Assembly: GCA_041741415.1 (NCBI GenBank)
Contig: JBGSKC010000028.1
Coordinates: 1 to 64,000, forward strand
Reading direction: 5' to 3'
Source: JANQTF01 sp041741415
Lineage (GTDB): Bacteria > Bacteroidota > Bacteroidia > J057
Length of the DNA: 64,000 nt
Made by a program: the position numbers and the translations under genes. The notes beneath the pieces are model-generated. The model saw only the letters and a list, made by a program, of their open reading frames with translations. It did no database searches and was not told where the DNA came from. This document shows, piece after piece, positions 44,955 to 53,785 of this stretch. How positions within the stretch are numbered: position 1 is the stretch's first letter; the number at the start of each line of letters is the position of its first letter.

Positions 44955-45803
44955 ATGAAACCTGTTCTGCTTCCCTTGCTGCTGATTTGCCTTGCCTGCT
45001 CCCCCACCTACCTGCGTGTGGGCAGGCAACCCCTCTCCACCTTCCTCGACCCCGATGCAGCTACAGTTCCGCCCGTGAGCGCCCACCGCGGCGGCAGGTA
45101 CATCGAAGGCAAACCCGAAAACTCCATGGCAGTGTTTCGCTATGTGGCCCGCCGGGCTGTTGCCCTCATCGAATGTGATGTGCAGCTATCGAAAGACAGC
45201 GTGCTTGTGATCATGCACGACAACCAGCTCGACCGCACCACTACGGGCAAGGGCAAAGTAGCAGATTACTCCTGGGCCGAGCTAGCAACCCTGAGCCTGA
45301 AGGACGATTTTGGCAACCAAACGCGGCAGCGCATTCCCCGGCTCGAACAGGTACTTCGCTGGGCAAAGGGCAAGTCCATCCTCACCCTCGACGTGAAACG
45401 GGGGGTGCCCTGGCCCATGGTTGTCGAAGCTGTGAGAGAGGCAGGGGCAGAAAACTACGTGGTGATGATCACCTACGACCTCGAAACCGCTGTGCTGGTC
45501 CACAAGCTGGCTCCGGACCTGATGATTTCGGCCTCCATCCAAACAGAGAATGACCTGACCGAATACCTCGCCGCAGGCCTGGAACCCGGCAAACTGCTGG
45601 CATTCACCGGAACCACGCCCCGCCCGGCCTCCTTGTATGAAGCCCTGCGCAAAGCCGACATTGTGCCCATGCTTGGCACCATGGGCCGCATCGACAAGCG
45701 ATTCGAAGCCTATGGAGAAGCCGTGTACGACTCCCTCTGGAACCTGGGCGTGATGATTTTAGCGACAGACCATCCGGTAGAGGCATACCAGGCGGCAAAA
45801 TGA
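44955..45803 (+). CDS. Glycerophosphodiester phosphodiesterase, lipoprotein
   Basis: 282 aa. The N-terminus KPVLLPLLLICLAC ends in a lipobox Cys, so it should be a lipid-anchored periplasmic or outer-membrane protein. The GDPD domain shows AHRGGRYIEGKPENSM, the metal-binding ALIECDVQLSKDSVLVIMHD and later LTLDVKRG, the pattern of enzymes that split glycerophosphodiesters into alcohol and glycerol 3-phosphate. The catalytic His pair (HRGG and MHD) is intact. ATG at 44955 is chosen because it starts the lipoprotein signal; the frame runs further upstream to a TTG. A TTGACA lies at 44813-44818, but no good -10 follows. Confidence 0.92.
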   Translation: MKPVLLPLLLICLACSPTYLRVGRQPLSTFLDPDAATVPPVSAHRGGRYIEGKPENSMAVFRYVARRAVALIECDVQLSKDSVLVIMHDNQLDRTTTGKGKVADYSWAELATLSLKDDFGNQTRQRIPRLEQVLRWAKGKSILTLDVKRGVPWPMVVEAVREAGAENYVVMITYDLETAVLVHKLAPDLMISASIQTENDLTEYLAAGLEPGKLLAFTGTTPRPASLYEALRKADIVPMLGTMGRIDKRFEAYGEAVYDSLWNLGVMILATDHPVEAYQAAK

Positions 45804-46068
45804 GGGAGAACCGGTGGCCATGCACGGAAAAAGGAAGGTAGCGCAAAGCTTCCACACCCGGCACCGGGGCTCTGAAAGCACCTGATTGAAAACTCAACCA
45901 GTTTTGTAACAGGAGCTGCCTGGCGCAACTTTTCCCTGATCTTTCTTGGGAAATCAGGCGCGAATCTGTAAACTTATGTAAGGGAGAAAACTATTCATTG
46001 TCCCAAACTTTTGATGCCTAATTGAGGAGAGCGGATTGTTTTCTTTTTCCACAGTTAAACAGAGAAAT

Positions 46069-46740
46069 ATGCCCTTTTCGCAACATTCTTTGCCTGGCTC
46101 CCTGTTGGTGAGCCTGCTGCTGTCGTCCCTGGCCTCTCAAGCACAAACCAGCCATCCAAACCGCCTCAGCTTATCACTTTACCAAGTGGGGGCTCCTCTG
46201 GAATCCGGGTATAGCACCCCTGTTCACCGGGCAGTTAGCGGGCTCTACTATGAGCGCACTGTTCATGACCAATGGCTGATCACCACAGGCCTCCAATACT
46301 GGAACGGTACCTACAACGAAGGTGCCAATCGCAGAGAGTTAGGCCCGGAAGGCATCGGGACTACCAACATCGAAGACTGGGGCATTTTTGCAGGTGCCAG
46401 ATACCTGCCAGCCTGGTGCAGAACCCCATTTCTCCAGCCCTTCCTTCAGCATGACTGTATGTATGGGTACCAGGAATTCGAGTTTCAGAGCCCGGATGCC
46501 CCTATGTCAGGAGGTACCATCTCGTTATCTATTGACTCTTACACCTTCACAGGCTTTCTGCGGGCCGGGGTGGAAACCTACTGGGCTCATTCCAGGATCG
46601 TACTCAGCGTCATCACGGCCTGGAAGGCTAGAGCGTACCGGACAAACAACTCAGATCTGAATGAAGCCGTGTTTAACGCCAGATTCACACCCAGAACAGG
46701 GTGGTTGCCACTAGAAGTGAGGGCAGGATTCCTGTTCTGA
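46069..46740 (+). CDS. Small outer-membrane beta-barrel protein, 223 aa
   Basis: A signal peptide (LPGSLLVSLLLSSLASQAQ) followed by alternating amphipathic strands (HRAVSGLYYERTVHDQWLIT, WGIFAGARYLPAWCRTPFLQ, YTFTGFLRAGVETYWAHSRI) and a C-terminal aromatic end GFLF. This is the look of an eight- to ten-strand barrel of the kind found as conserved hypothetical porin-like proteins in Bacteroidota. Two cysteines near the middle could pair. No specific family is recognised. ATG at 46069 is chosen from the signal peptide. Confidence 0.7.
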   Translation: MPFSQHSLPGSLLVSLLLSSLASQAQTSHPNRLSLSLYQVGAPLESGYSTPVHRAVSGLYYERTVHDQWLITTGLQYWNGTYNEGANRRELGPEGIGTTNIEDWGIFAGARYLPAWCRTPFLQPFLQHDCMYGYQEFEFQSPDAPMSGGTISLSIDSYTFTGFLRAGVETYWAHSRIVLSVITAWKARAYRTNNSDLNEAVFNARFTPRTGWLPLEVRAGFLF

Positions 46741-47047
46741 TGCCGGAAAAAGTGTTACCAAATAAACTTTATGAAAGTATGCGTGCCTGGGTAATGGAGG
46801 GAAGGATAATGGTAAGAAGCTGTCTGGGAGGGCTTTTTTTTAAACTCCCTGCCTTTCCTCCACAACTGGCAATGAACCACCTAACATGCTGATTATCATA
46901 GCCTTTTGCCACCTGATACCTGTTTAACCTCTGGTCGTTTCTTCTTTCCTTGCAGGAAAACCCTTGTCAGGGCCGAAGCCAAACCCTGACAAGGGTGGGG
47001 AACCAGTGTTCACCTTTTTTTGGGGTTCCCACCACAGGCGCACCCGG
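46741..47047. other. Convergent intergenic region, 307 bp
   Basis: Between the barrel gene and the minus-strand comF. It contains a long hairpin at 46960-46996, probably the comF terminator. The rest shows nothing I can support. Confidence 0.6.
46960..46996 (-). terminator. 13-bp perfect inverted repeat downstream of comF
   Basis: ACCCTTGTCAGGG, 11-base loop, CCCTGACAAGGGT. Read on the minus strand it follows comF and is trailed by TTTTCC, a modest terminator. On the plus strand it could also stop transcription from the barrel gene. A second partial dyad (GGGAACC/GGTTCCC) lies at about 47000-47030. Confidence 0.65.
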
Positions 47048-47755
47048 CTACCCCCTTGCGATTCCGATCGTGAGGATCTGAATATGGGCAGGCGGGACCG
47101 GTGCCTGGAGGATCGCTTTGATGCAGGCATCGAGCGTGGCCCCGGTTGTGAAAATATCGTCCACCAGGAGAATGGAAGTAGGAAAAGGGCCTGGTGCGGA
47201 GAAGGCCCCGGCCACGTTGTCGTAGCGGCGCTGGCCGGAGAGCTTGGTTTGGGTACGGGTGAAGGTGGTTCGGACGACGCGCCCTTCCAGCACCGGGAGC
47301 TCAAGCGCCTGGCTAAGGCCTGCTGCGATTCGCTCGGCCTGGTTGTAGCCCCTTTTGCGGCGTTTGCGGCGGTGCAGCGGCACGGGAATAAGGGCTTCGG
47401 GCTGAATGGCCATGCCTTCTTTGCGGAGCAGTCGCCCATAGCGTGCCCCGAGCCATTCGCCGACCTGGGGCTGGTGCCCGTATTTCAGCTCTCGCAGCAG
47501 GCGCTGGAGGGTGCCTCCCTTGTCAAAATAAGCCATTCCATAAGCCCCGTCGAGGGGAACCCGCCCGGCCAGCTGGCGAAAGGCGGGATTGTCGGTTGGC
47601 CGAAGGTGAAACTGGGTAGGCTCCAGGCCATCGAGGCAGGAGAGGCACAGGAATTTTTCCTGGCGGGTGAGGGCAGTATCGCAGCCGAGGCAGGCTCTCA
47701 TGAGGAAGAGATCGCCTACTGCGGTGGCCCAGTCGAGGAGAGGATGTGTCATCAT
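47048..47755 (-). CDS. comF: ComF family phosphoribosyltransferase-like protein
   Basis: 235 aa. An N-terminal zinc-finger-like region has paired cysteines (CLGCDTALT and CLSCLDGL), followed by PVPLHRRKRRKRGYNQAERIA and the PRPP-binding loop ILLVDDIFTTGATLDA. This is the ComF layout, linked to DNA uptake in competent bacteria. The exact reaction is not established. In Bacteroidota it is often a stand-alone gene, as here. ATG at 47755 or 47752 starts the family's N-terminus; a longer frame upstream has no conserved residues. It diverges from the dcw cluster. Confidence 0.9.
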   Translation of the reverse strand: MMTHPLLDWATAVGDLFLMRACLGCDTALTRQEKFLCLSCLDGLEPTQFHLRPTDNPAFRQLAGRVPLDGAYGMAYFDKGGTLQRLLRELKYGHQPQVGEWLGARYGRLLRKEGMAIQPEALIPVPLHRRKRRKRGYNQAERIAAGLSQALELPVLEGRVVRTTFTRTQTKLSGQRRYDNVAGAFSAPGPFPTSILLVDDIFTTGATLDACIKAILQAPVPPAHIQILTIGIARG

Positions 47756-48057
47756 GGCAGCTAAAGTGGGAGAGCTGCAGGAAAAGAAAAAACGTGGATT
47801 TTGGCATTTGCTCAAACAAACAACAACCGAAAACCGCGAAAGCTAACGTACCTGATTGGCTGAACTGAAAAAAACTCCCACCTCATTCCCCCTTTCCCCC
47901 ACTTCTTCCCCCACCTGAAAACTAAGACAATCGGCTTGTTTTCATTGTTTTAGCGCATTTTTAGCTAATTTAATTTGCTTAATTCCATTTTTATTTACAA
48001 ATTGCCGCATACAACCAGAGATAGACTGGATTGTTGATAATTTATGTGAGAATTTTG

Positions 48058-48082
48058 TGGGAGTGAGTGGGAGGAAGTGGGA
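48058..48082 (+). promoter_or_regulatory. MraZ operator: three TGGGA boxes with 5-base spacers
   Basis: TGGGA at 48058-48062, 48068-48072 and 48078-48082, exactly one helical turn apart. E. coli MraZ is known to bind TGGGN direct repeats separated by 5 bases in front of its own operon. The boxes end 44 bases before the mraZ ATG, so MraZ bound here should control the whole dcw cluster. Confidence 0.85.
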
Positions 48083-48091
48083 AAAAATTCT

Positions 48092-48099
48092 TACACTTG
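48092..48099 (+). promoter_or_regulatory. Candidate -7 element of the dcw promoter
   Basis: TACACTTG matches TAnnTTTG in all fixed positions but one. It sits ten bases after the last MraZ box, so the boxes would cover the upstream promoter half. No TTTG at the usual -33 spacing. Confidence 0.35.
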
Positions 48100-48126
48100 T
48101 GTCACGGACGTGTGTCCTTATGAGAA

Positions 48127-48588
48127 ATGAAACCACTGATTGGGGAATACAGCTGCAAAGTAGACGACAAGGGCCGATTCCTCGTGCCCTCGGGTCTGCG
48201 CAAGCAGTTGCCTGAAGATCAGCGGGATGAGTTTGTGATTAGCCGGGGCCTGGACAATTGTTTGTACATGTACCCGCTGGAAGTTTGGGAACGGGAGCTT
48301 CGGAGAATCCAGGCCCGCAACCAATACCAAAAGAAAAATCGCGACTTCACCCGGATGTTTCTCAATGGAGCCACGCCCGTAACGTTGGACGGCAATGGCC
48401 GGGCACTGATTCCCAAACGCCTCGCCGAGCAGCTAAACCTGGGCAAAGACCTGGTGTTGCTCGCGCAAATCGACAAAGTCGAGATTTGGGATGAAACCGC
48501 TTACCAGGAATGGTTGTCCAACCCGTCCTTTGACTTTGACTCCCTGGCCGAGGAAGTGATGAAAGATGCTGACGAATCCGACGAATGA
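48127..48588 (+). CDS. mraZ: MraZ, transcriptional regulator of the dcw cluster
   Basis: 153 aa with two AbrB-like half-domains: VDDKGRFLVPSGLRKQLP near residue 12 and LDGNGRALIPKRLAEQL near residue 80, each with the D-x-x-G-R turn typical of MraZ. It forms ring-shaped oligomers and binds repeated TGGGN boxes; three such boxes lie directly upstream. First gene of the dcw cluster; its stop overlaps the start of rsmH by four bases (ATGA), giving translational coupling. Confidence 0.97.
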   Translation: MKPLIGEYSCKVDDKGRFLVPSGLRKQLPEDQRDEFVISRGLDNCLYMYPLEVWERELRRIQARNQYQKKNRDFTRMFLNGATPVTLDGNGRALIPKRLAEQLNLGKDLVLLAQIDKVEIWDETAYQEWLSNPSFDFDSLAEEVMKDADESDE

Positions 48589-49493
48589 TGGAAGCATCTT
48601 ATCACCTGCCCGTCCTGCTTCAGCCTTCGGTCGATTTGCTCAACATCCGGCCCGGAGGCAGATATGTGGATGTCACCCTGGGTGGCGGCGGGCATACCCG
48701 CGAAATCCTGCAACGACTCCAGGGAGGCCAGCTCCTGGCCTTCGACAGAGACCCCGATGCAGCAGCCAATCTGCCCCAGGATGACCGCATCCACTTCATC
48801 CCCAGGGATTTTAAGTTCTTTGAACAAGTCTGGCAACAACAAGGCATTGGCCCCATCGACGGCATCCTCGCCGACCTGGGCGTCTCGTCTCACCAGTTTG
48901 ATACCGCCGAGCGCGGCTTCTCCTTTCGCTTCGATGCCCCGCTCGATATGCGAATGAACCCCAGAGAAGGCGTCTCGGCAGCTCAACTGCTCCAAAACAC
49001 CGAAGAAGACGCCCTCGTGCGGATTTTTCGCGACTACGGCGAGCTGCCCAATTCCAAAAAGGTGGCCCGGGTGATTGTGGAACGGCGGGCAAAAGCGCCC
49101 ATCCAAACCACCCAGGAACTCACCCATTGCCTGGAGACCTGCATTCCGCCCAAGCGAAGGATCAAATTCCTCGCCCAGGTGTTTCAGGCCCTCCGGATGG
49201 AAGTGAACGGGGAACTGCAAGCCCTTCAGGCTCTGCTCGAGGCATCGCTCAGGCTGCTCGCCCCCGACGGCAGGCTGGTTGTGATCGCCTACCACTCGCT
49301 CGAAGACCGGATGGTGAAGCGCTTCCTGAAAACGGGAAACCTCGCCGGGATAGAACCCAAAGACGATGTCTATGGGCACTCGCTCAGCCCCTGGGAGCTT
49401 CTCACCCGCCATGCCATCCAGGCCAGCGAAGACGAAATTGACCGGAATCCGCGCGCCCGCTCCGCAAGGCTGAGGGCTGCACAGAAAAAATAA
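48585..49493 (+). CDS. rsmH: 16S rRNA (cytosine-1402-N4)-methyltransferase
   Basis: 302 aa SAM-dependent methyltransferase (MraW) that modifies C1402 of 16S rRNA. Motifs: HLPVLLQPSVDLL, the SAM-binding VDVTLGGGGHTREIL, DLGVSSHQFDTAERGFSF, and the C-terminal VIAYHSLEDRMVKRF. Length is as usual. The start overlaps mraZ; an alternative ATG lies three bases further on. Confidence 0.97.
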   Translation: MMEASYHLPVLLQPSVDLLNIRPGGRYVDVTLGGGGHTREILQRLQGGQLLAFDRDPDAAANLPQDDRIHFIPRDFKFFEQVWQQQGIGPIDGILADLGVSSHQFDTAERGFSFRFDAPLDMRMNPREGVSAAQLLQNTEEDALVRIFRDYGELPNSKKVARVIVERRAKAPIQTTQELTHCLETCIPPKRRIKFLAQVFQALRMEVNGELQALQALLEASLRLLAPDGRLVVIAYHSLEDRMVKRFLKTGNLAGIEPKDDVYGHSLSPWELLTRHAIQASEDEIDRNPRARSARLRAAQKK

Positions 49494-49541
49494 ACCCCTG
49501 ATTTTGCGGCTTGCCGCATGTTGACAACCTGACAACGAAGT

Positions 49542-49895
49542 ATGCAACCAATCATCTCTCCCAAAAAACTGCCCCAACAGGCGCAGAAGCTGGAAAAAAA
49601 GGCCACAAAAGGCCTTAAACTCCGCAAGGTGGATGATTACCTGCGCTTCGTGGTGTTCCTGGCTTTAATCGGGATGGGCTACATCTGGAATGCCCACCTC
49701 GCCGAAAGCCAGGTCAAGGAACTGGAACGTGTCCGTGCTTCGGCCAAAGAGCTGAAGTCGAGGTATCTCCTCAAACGGGCATCCCTGGGTGCGGCCGCTC
49801 GCTTTTCCGAGATCGAGGCTGCTGCCGATACCCTGGGACTGCGCCGAATGGAACAAACGCCAGTTGAATTGACAGCCAACAACGACAACGATTAG
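49542..49895 (+). CDS. ftsL: FtsL-like division protein
   Basis: 117 aa bitopic membrane protein: a basic cytoplasmic N-terminus, one transmembrane helix (FVVFLALIGMGYIWNAHL, about 36-53), then a heptad-like coiled coil (ESQVKELERVRASAKELKSR) and an end resembling FtsL (ADTLGLRRMEQTPVEL). Sequence conservation in FtsL is weak, so the call rests on layout and position between rsmH and the division PBP. It would bridge FtsQ and the FtsW-FtsI synthase at the septum. Confidence 0.85.
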   Translation: MQPIISPKKLPQQAQKLEKKATKGLKLRKVDDYLRFVVFLALIGMGYIWNAHLAESQVKELERVRASAKELKSRYLLKRASLGAAARFSEIEAAADTLGLRRMEQTPVELTANNDND

Positions 49896-50089
49896 CCCAA
49901 CCATCTCACTTTTACCCCTACCCCTTTTCTGCACAAGCCTGCCCCGCTCCCACCCCCTTCCCTCCTTGCTTCTTTTCCCTCATTCATCGCTCTCGGAACC
50001 GCGCTTTGCAGTGTCCTGGGGCATTTTTGTATTCAAGAAGCCCCTCTGTTCCCAGGTCTTTCTCTGACGATGTCTCATCTCCTCTTCCC

Positions 50090-52204
50090 ATGAAAAGTAC
50101 TCCCAACCATATTCTGCAACGTGTTTATCTCCTCTTCGGCTTCTTCGTGCTGGTCGGAGCGGTGGTGATCCTGCGCATCCTGGTGCTCCAATGGAATAAG
50201 GATCACTGGCTGGCCATGGAAGAAGAGGAGAAAATCTTCATCAAAAAAGTGGTCGCAGACCGCGGCAGCATCCTCGCCGAAGACGGTACCATCCTGGCCA
50301 CCAGCATTCCCTTCTACCGCCTGGCCATGGACCCCAGCATGATCGATACCATGAAGTGGGAGAATTTTTCCGATTCGCTCCGGGTTCTTTCCACCAACCT
50401 GACCAATCTGTTCGATCAACCAGAAAACGACAGCCTCTTTCAAGTGGCTCAGCAACAGTATTTCGACATGGTCATGCAGGGCGTCCTTACTAAGGATCGC
50501 CACATTTATCTGAGCCTCGACAAAATCAACTTCCGGCAGCTCGAAGTGGTCCAAACCTGGCCCATCCTTAACCGCAGCAAATGGGAGTCGGGGTTTATTG
50601 TCGAATTGTTCAAGAACGAACGCTATTACCCCTTCGAGGAATTGGCCAAAATCACCCTGGGCACCCTCGTTGACGACACAGTGGGGGTGCGGGGCCTGGA
50701 GCACTCATTTAACCGCGACCTCCGCGGGCTTGATGGCTATATCCTCGCACAGAAAACAGTGGGCGGATCTTATGTTCCCCTCGACGAGTATGGCAAACAG
50801 GCTTCCCTCGACGGTTACGACCTGATCACCACCCTTGATATCGGCATCCAGGAAATCGTTTCTGACGCCCTCCGGGCAGGGGTGGAGGCTAATTTTGCCA
50901 AATACGGCACAGCCATTCTGATGGAAGTCGAAACCGGCAAAATCAAAGCCATCGCCAATTATCCCGAAACCTACAACCACGCTGTTGCGACCCGCATTGA
51001 GCCGGGTTCCACCTTTAAAATCGCCAGCGCCGCCGCCATCCTGGAAGACCACCTGATGGATGTCTGCGACACGCTCGACACTGGCAATGGCCGGATCATG
51101 TACGACGACAAAGAAGTTACAGACAATGGCCATGCCTATGGCGAAATTACCCTCGATGAAGTCATTGCCTATTCCTCCAACGTGGGGATTTCAATGGCCA
51201 TCAACGAGCATTATTCTGCCGACCCCGACAAATTCCTGAATCACCTGCGCGACTTCGGATTTTACGAGCCAGCCAACCGCCAGCTTGACGGTGAGCCTAT
51301 GCCCATGATTTTCAGCCCGGAGGACCCCGATTGGACCATTGCTACCTTGCCTTCGATGTCCTACGGCTATTCCATTGGCGTAACACCCATGCAAATGGCG
51401 GCTTTTTACAATGGCGTAGCCAACAAAGGAAAGCTGATGCGCCCCTGGCTGGTAAGCGAGTTGCGCAACAACTCCGAGGTGGTGAGGCAGTTTGGGCCGG
51501 AGGTCGTCAACGAACAAATGATGACGACCCAAACGGCGCTTCAGCTCCGCGACATGATGATCGGCGTGGCAGAATATGGCACCGCAGTTCGCCAGTTCAG
51601 GGGGATGCCCTTCCTGGTGGCGGGCAAAACCGGCACCGCACGCAAAAACGTGAACGGAAAATATGTTCAGGAATATCGCGCCTCTTTTGGCGGATTTTTC
51701 CCTGCCGACAACCCCCGCTATACCTTGTATATCATGGTGGATGAGCCCCGCGGAACAGCCGCTTCCGGCGGAACCGTGGCAGCTCCCATCTTCAGAAAAA
51801 TTGCTGAGCAGGTTTATGCCATGGACCGTGAAATGGCCCTGCCGCCCACCTTGCCAGAGGTGCCCGACAGCACCCGCACCTGGCCGGAGCAAATTCTTCA
51901 GGTGGCAGTTGCCAGGCAACTTCACCCCAAGATGGAACTCCGCATTCCCGACAGCCTGGCCAACCTGGAAGTCGAATGGGTAAAATTAGGACAAGATACT
52001 GTAGGAGTATTCTGGACGCCTGTGGATTTGTCGAACGGACGAATCCCGGACACCAGAGGGATGAGCAGCAGGGACGCTATCAGCCTGCTGGAGAACATGG
52101 GGCTTCGCGTGCGCCTGCAAGGCATGGGGCGCGTGAGGCGACAATCGCTTTCGCCGGGATATAGGGCCCGCGAAGGGGTGGTGATCACGTTGTTTTTGGA
52201 CTAA
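50090..52204 (+). CDS. ftsI: Division penicillin-binding protein (FtsI/PBP3) with PASTA domain
   Basis: 704 aa. N-terminal membrane helix (VYLLFGFFVLVGAVVILRIL), dimerisation domain with DRGSILAEDGTILATS, then the transpeptidase domain with the SxxK motif in GSTFKIAS (Ser about 305), SSNVGIS (SxN, about 362) and AGKTGTARK (KTG, about 511). The last 55 residues (PDTRGMSSRDAISLLENMGL onward) form one PASTA domain. It cross-links septal peptidoglycan together with FtsW. ATG at 50090 is chosen for the short cytoplasmic leader; about 190 bp of pyrimidine-rich DNA separate it from ftsL. Confidence 0.95.
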   Translation: MKSTPNHILQRVYLLFGFFVLVGAVVILRILVLQWNKDHWLAMEEEEKIFIKKVVADRGSILAEDGTILATSIPFYRLAMDPSMIDTMKWENFSDSLRVLSTNLTNLFDQPENDSLFQVAQQQYFDMVMQGVLTKDRHIYLSLDKINFRQLEVVQTWPILNRSKWESGFIVELFKNERYYPFEELAKITLGTLVDDTVGVRGLEHSFNRDLRGLDGYILAQKTVGGSYVPLDEYGKQASLDGYDLITTLDIGIQEIVSDALRAGVEANFAKYGTAILMEVETGKIKAIANYPETYNHAVATRIEPGSTFKIASAAAILEDHLMDVCDTLDTGNGRIMYDDKEVTDNGHAYGEITLDEVIAYSSNVGISMAINEHYSADPDKFLNHLRDFGFYEPANRQLDGEPMPMIFSPEDPDWTIATLPSMSYGYSIGVTPMQMAAFYNGVANKGKLMRPWLVSELRNNSEVVRQFGPEVVNEQMMTTQTALQLRDMMIGVAEYGTAVRQFRGMPFLVAGKTGTARKNVNGKYVQEYRASFGGFFPADNPRYTLYIMVDEPRGTAASGGTVAAPIFRKIAEQVYAMDREMALPPTLPEVPDSTRTWPEQILQVAVARQLHPKMELRIPDSLANLEVEWVKLGQDTVGVFWTPVDLSNGRIPDTRGMSSRDAISLLENMGLRVRLQGMGRVRRQSLSPGYRAREGVVITLFLD

Positions 52205-52231
52205 TCTCCTTCATTCACCAACACCAGCCCT

Positions 52232-53713
52232 GTGCAACTGAACGAACTGCTGCGAGACGTGCCCCTGAAGGCCATTCATGGGGAAACCACACGGGAGACC
52301 GGCCATATCATCTTCGATTCACGGAAGGTCAAAGCATCTGATGTCTTTGTTGCCGTGAAAGGAACCCAGGTGGATGGCCACCAGTTCATTGACGTAGCGA
52401 TTGCAAACGGCGCACAAACAGTGGTGTGTGAAACCCTGCCCGGCAGCCTTGCCCCAGGGATCACCTTTGTTCATTGCCCCGACACCAACCAGGCCCTTGG
52501 CCTGCTGGCAGCCAATTTCTATGGCCGTCCCGCAGAGCAACTGATCATGGCTGGTGTCACTGGCACCAATGGAAAAACCACTTCTGCCACCCTGCTCTAC
52601 AGCCTCTTCACCACCCTTGGATATCGGTGCGGACTGATTTCCACGATCCGCTACCTGGTGGCCGGAGAGGAAAGCACCTCCACCCACACCACCCCTGATC
52701 CGGTGGCGATCCAGGCTCTTTTGGCACAGATGGTGGAGGCAGGATGCACACACTGCTTCATGGAAGTGAGCAGCCATGCCCTCGTGCAGCAGAGAACCGC
52801 TGGAATTGATTTCCGCGTGGCGATGTTTTCCAACATCACCCACGACCACCTCGATTATCACGGCACCTTCGCGGCCTACCTCAAGGCCAAAAAGATGCTG
52901 TTTGACCAGCTCAAACCCGGCGCAGTGGCCATCATTAATGCCGACGACAAAAACGGCAAGGTGATGGTGCAGAATACCCGCGGCAAGGTCAGGTTCTTTT
53001 CCCTGCGCAGCCTCGCTGATTATCACGCCCGCATCCTGGAAAACACCCTCGAAGGGCTCCTTCTTCGGATTGGAGAAACAGAGGCATGGTTCCCCCTTCG
53101 AGGCTCCTTCAATGCCTACAACCTCCTGATGGTGTTTGCGGCAGCGGTGGAACTCGGGTTGGAAGAGGATGAGGTAATCGAAGGGCTGAGCCGCATTCCA
53201 ATGGTGGAAGGCAGATTCCAGGTAATTGTTCACCCTGCTGCTAAAAACACAGGAATTGTGGACTATGCCCACACGCCCGATGCCCTTGAGAATGTGCTCA
53301 GCACGATTCAGGACATCAACCAGGGCCAGAGCAGGATCATCACCGTGGTGGGATGTGGCGGAGACCGCGACAAAACCAAACGCCCCAAGATGGCAGCCAT
53401 TGCTGTCAGGATGTCGGGTTTGTCCATTTTCACCAGCGACAACCCCCGCAGCGAAGACCCGGAGGCCATCCTGGCTGACATGATGGCCGGGGTAGCAGTG
53501 GAAGACCGCCGCAAGGTGATCACCATTTCCGACCGGAGGGAGGCTATTCGGACAGCAGTGCGGCTGGCCCAGCCCGGAGAAGTGATTCTGGTGGCTGGCA
53601 AAGGCCACGAAACCTATCAGGAAATCAAAGGGCAGAAATTGCCATTCGACGACCGGGAGCTGCTGATGCAAAGCTTCGATGAAATCGAATCCGACCGGGC
53701 AGCACACACCTAA
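52232..53713 (+). CDS. murE: UDP-MurNAc-L-Ala-D-Glu: meso-diaminopimelate ligase
   Basis: 493 aa cytoplasmic Mur ligase. The ATP loop is GVTGTNGKTTSATL (about 108-121), followed by STHTTPDP, the KAKKMLFD region where the carbamylated Lys lies, VDYAHTPDALEN, and DNPRSEDP at about 402-409. DNPR is the signature for meso-diaminopimelate as the third stem residue, so the wall should be of the DAP type. Starts with GTG at 52232; no better start fits the conserved N-terminus. 27 bp after ftsI. Confidence 0.95.
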   Translation: MQLNELLRDVPLKAIHGETTRETGHIIFDSRKVKASDVFVAVKGTQVDGHQFIDVAIANGAQTVVCETLPGSLAPGITFVHCPDTNQALGLLAANFYGRPAEQLIMAGVTGTNGKTTSATLLYSLFTTLGYRCGLISTIRYLVAGEESTSTHTTPDPVAIQALLAQMVEAGCTHCFMEVSSHALVQQRTAGIDFRVAMFSNITHDHLDYHGTFAAYLKAKKMLFDQLKPGAVAIINADDKNGKVMVQNTRGKVRFFSLRSLADYHARILENTLEGLLLRIGETEAWFPLRGSFNAYNLLMVFAAAVELGLEEDEVIEGLSRIPMVEGRFQVIVHPAAKNTGIVDYAHTPDALENVLSTIQDINQGQSRIITVVGCGGDRDKTKRPKMAAIAVRMSGLSIFTSDNPRSEDPEAILADMMAGVAVEDRRKVITISDRREAIRTAVRLAQPGEVILVAGKGHETYQEIKGQKLPFDDRELLMQSFDEIESDRAAHT

Positions 53714-53785
53714 TCAAAAGACCGAAAACAGAGACGAACAACCCAGAGCTTCGCCCTTTTCAGGGACTTTCAATTTTCGAGAACC

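Larger units (their letters stand above)
47756..48126. other. Divergent control region comF/mraZ, 371 bp
   Basis: Holds a G-rich minus-strand tract (47877-47912), an AT-rich middle, three MraZ boxes (48058-48082) and a candidate -7 element (48092-48099). No gene is seen. Confidence 0.7.

Noticed and set aside
46701..46892. 63-codon plus-strand frame after the barrel gene
   Set aside because: It overlaps the end of the barrel gene and the product has no family features.
47877..47915. Second set of MraZ boxes on the minus strand facing comF
   Set aside because: TGGGG motifs occur, but the spacing is 12 bases and irregular, not the 10-bp period MraZ needs.
52319..53707. Open frame of 462 codons opposite murE
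   Set aside because: Antisense shadow of a clear MurE gene, with composition typical of reverse-complement translation.
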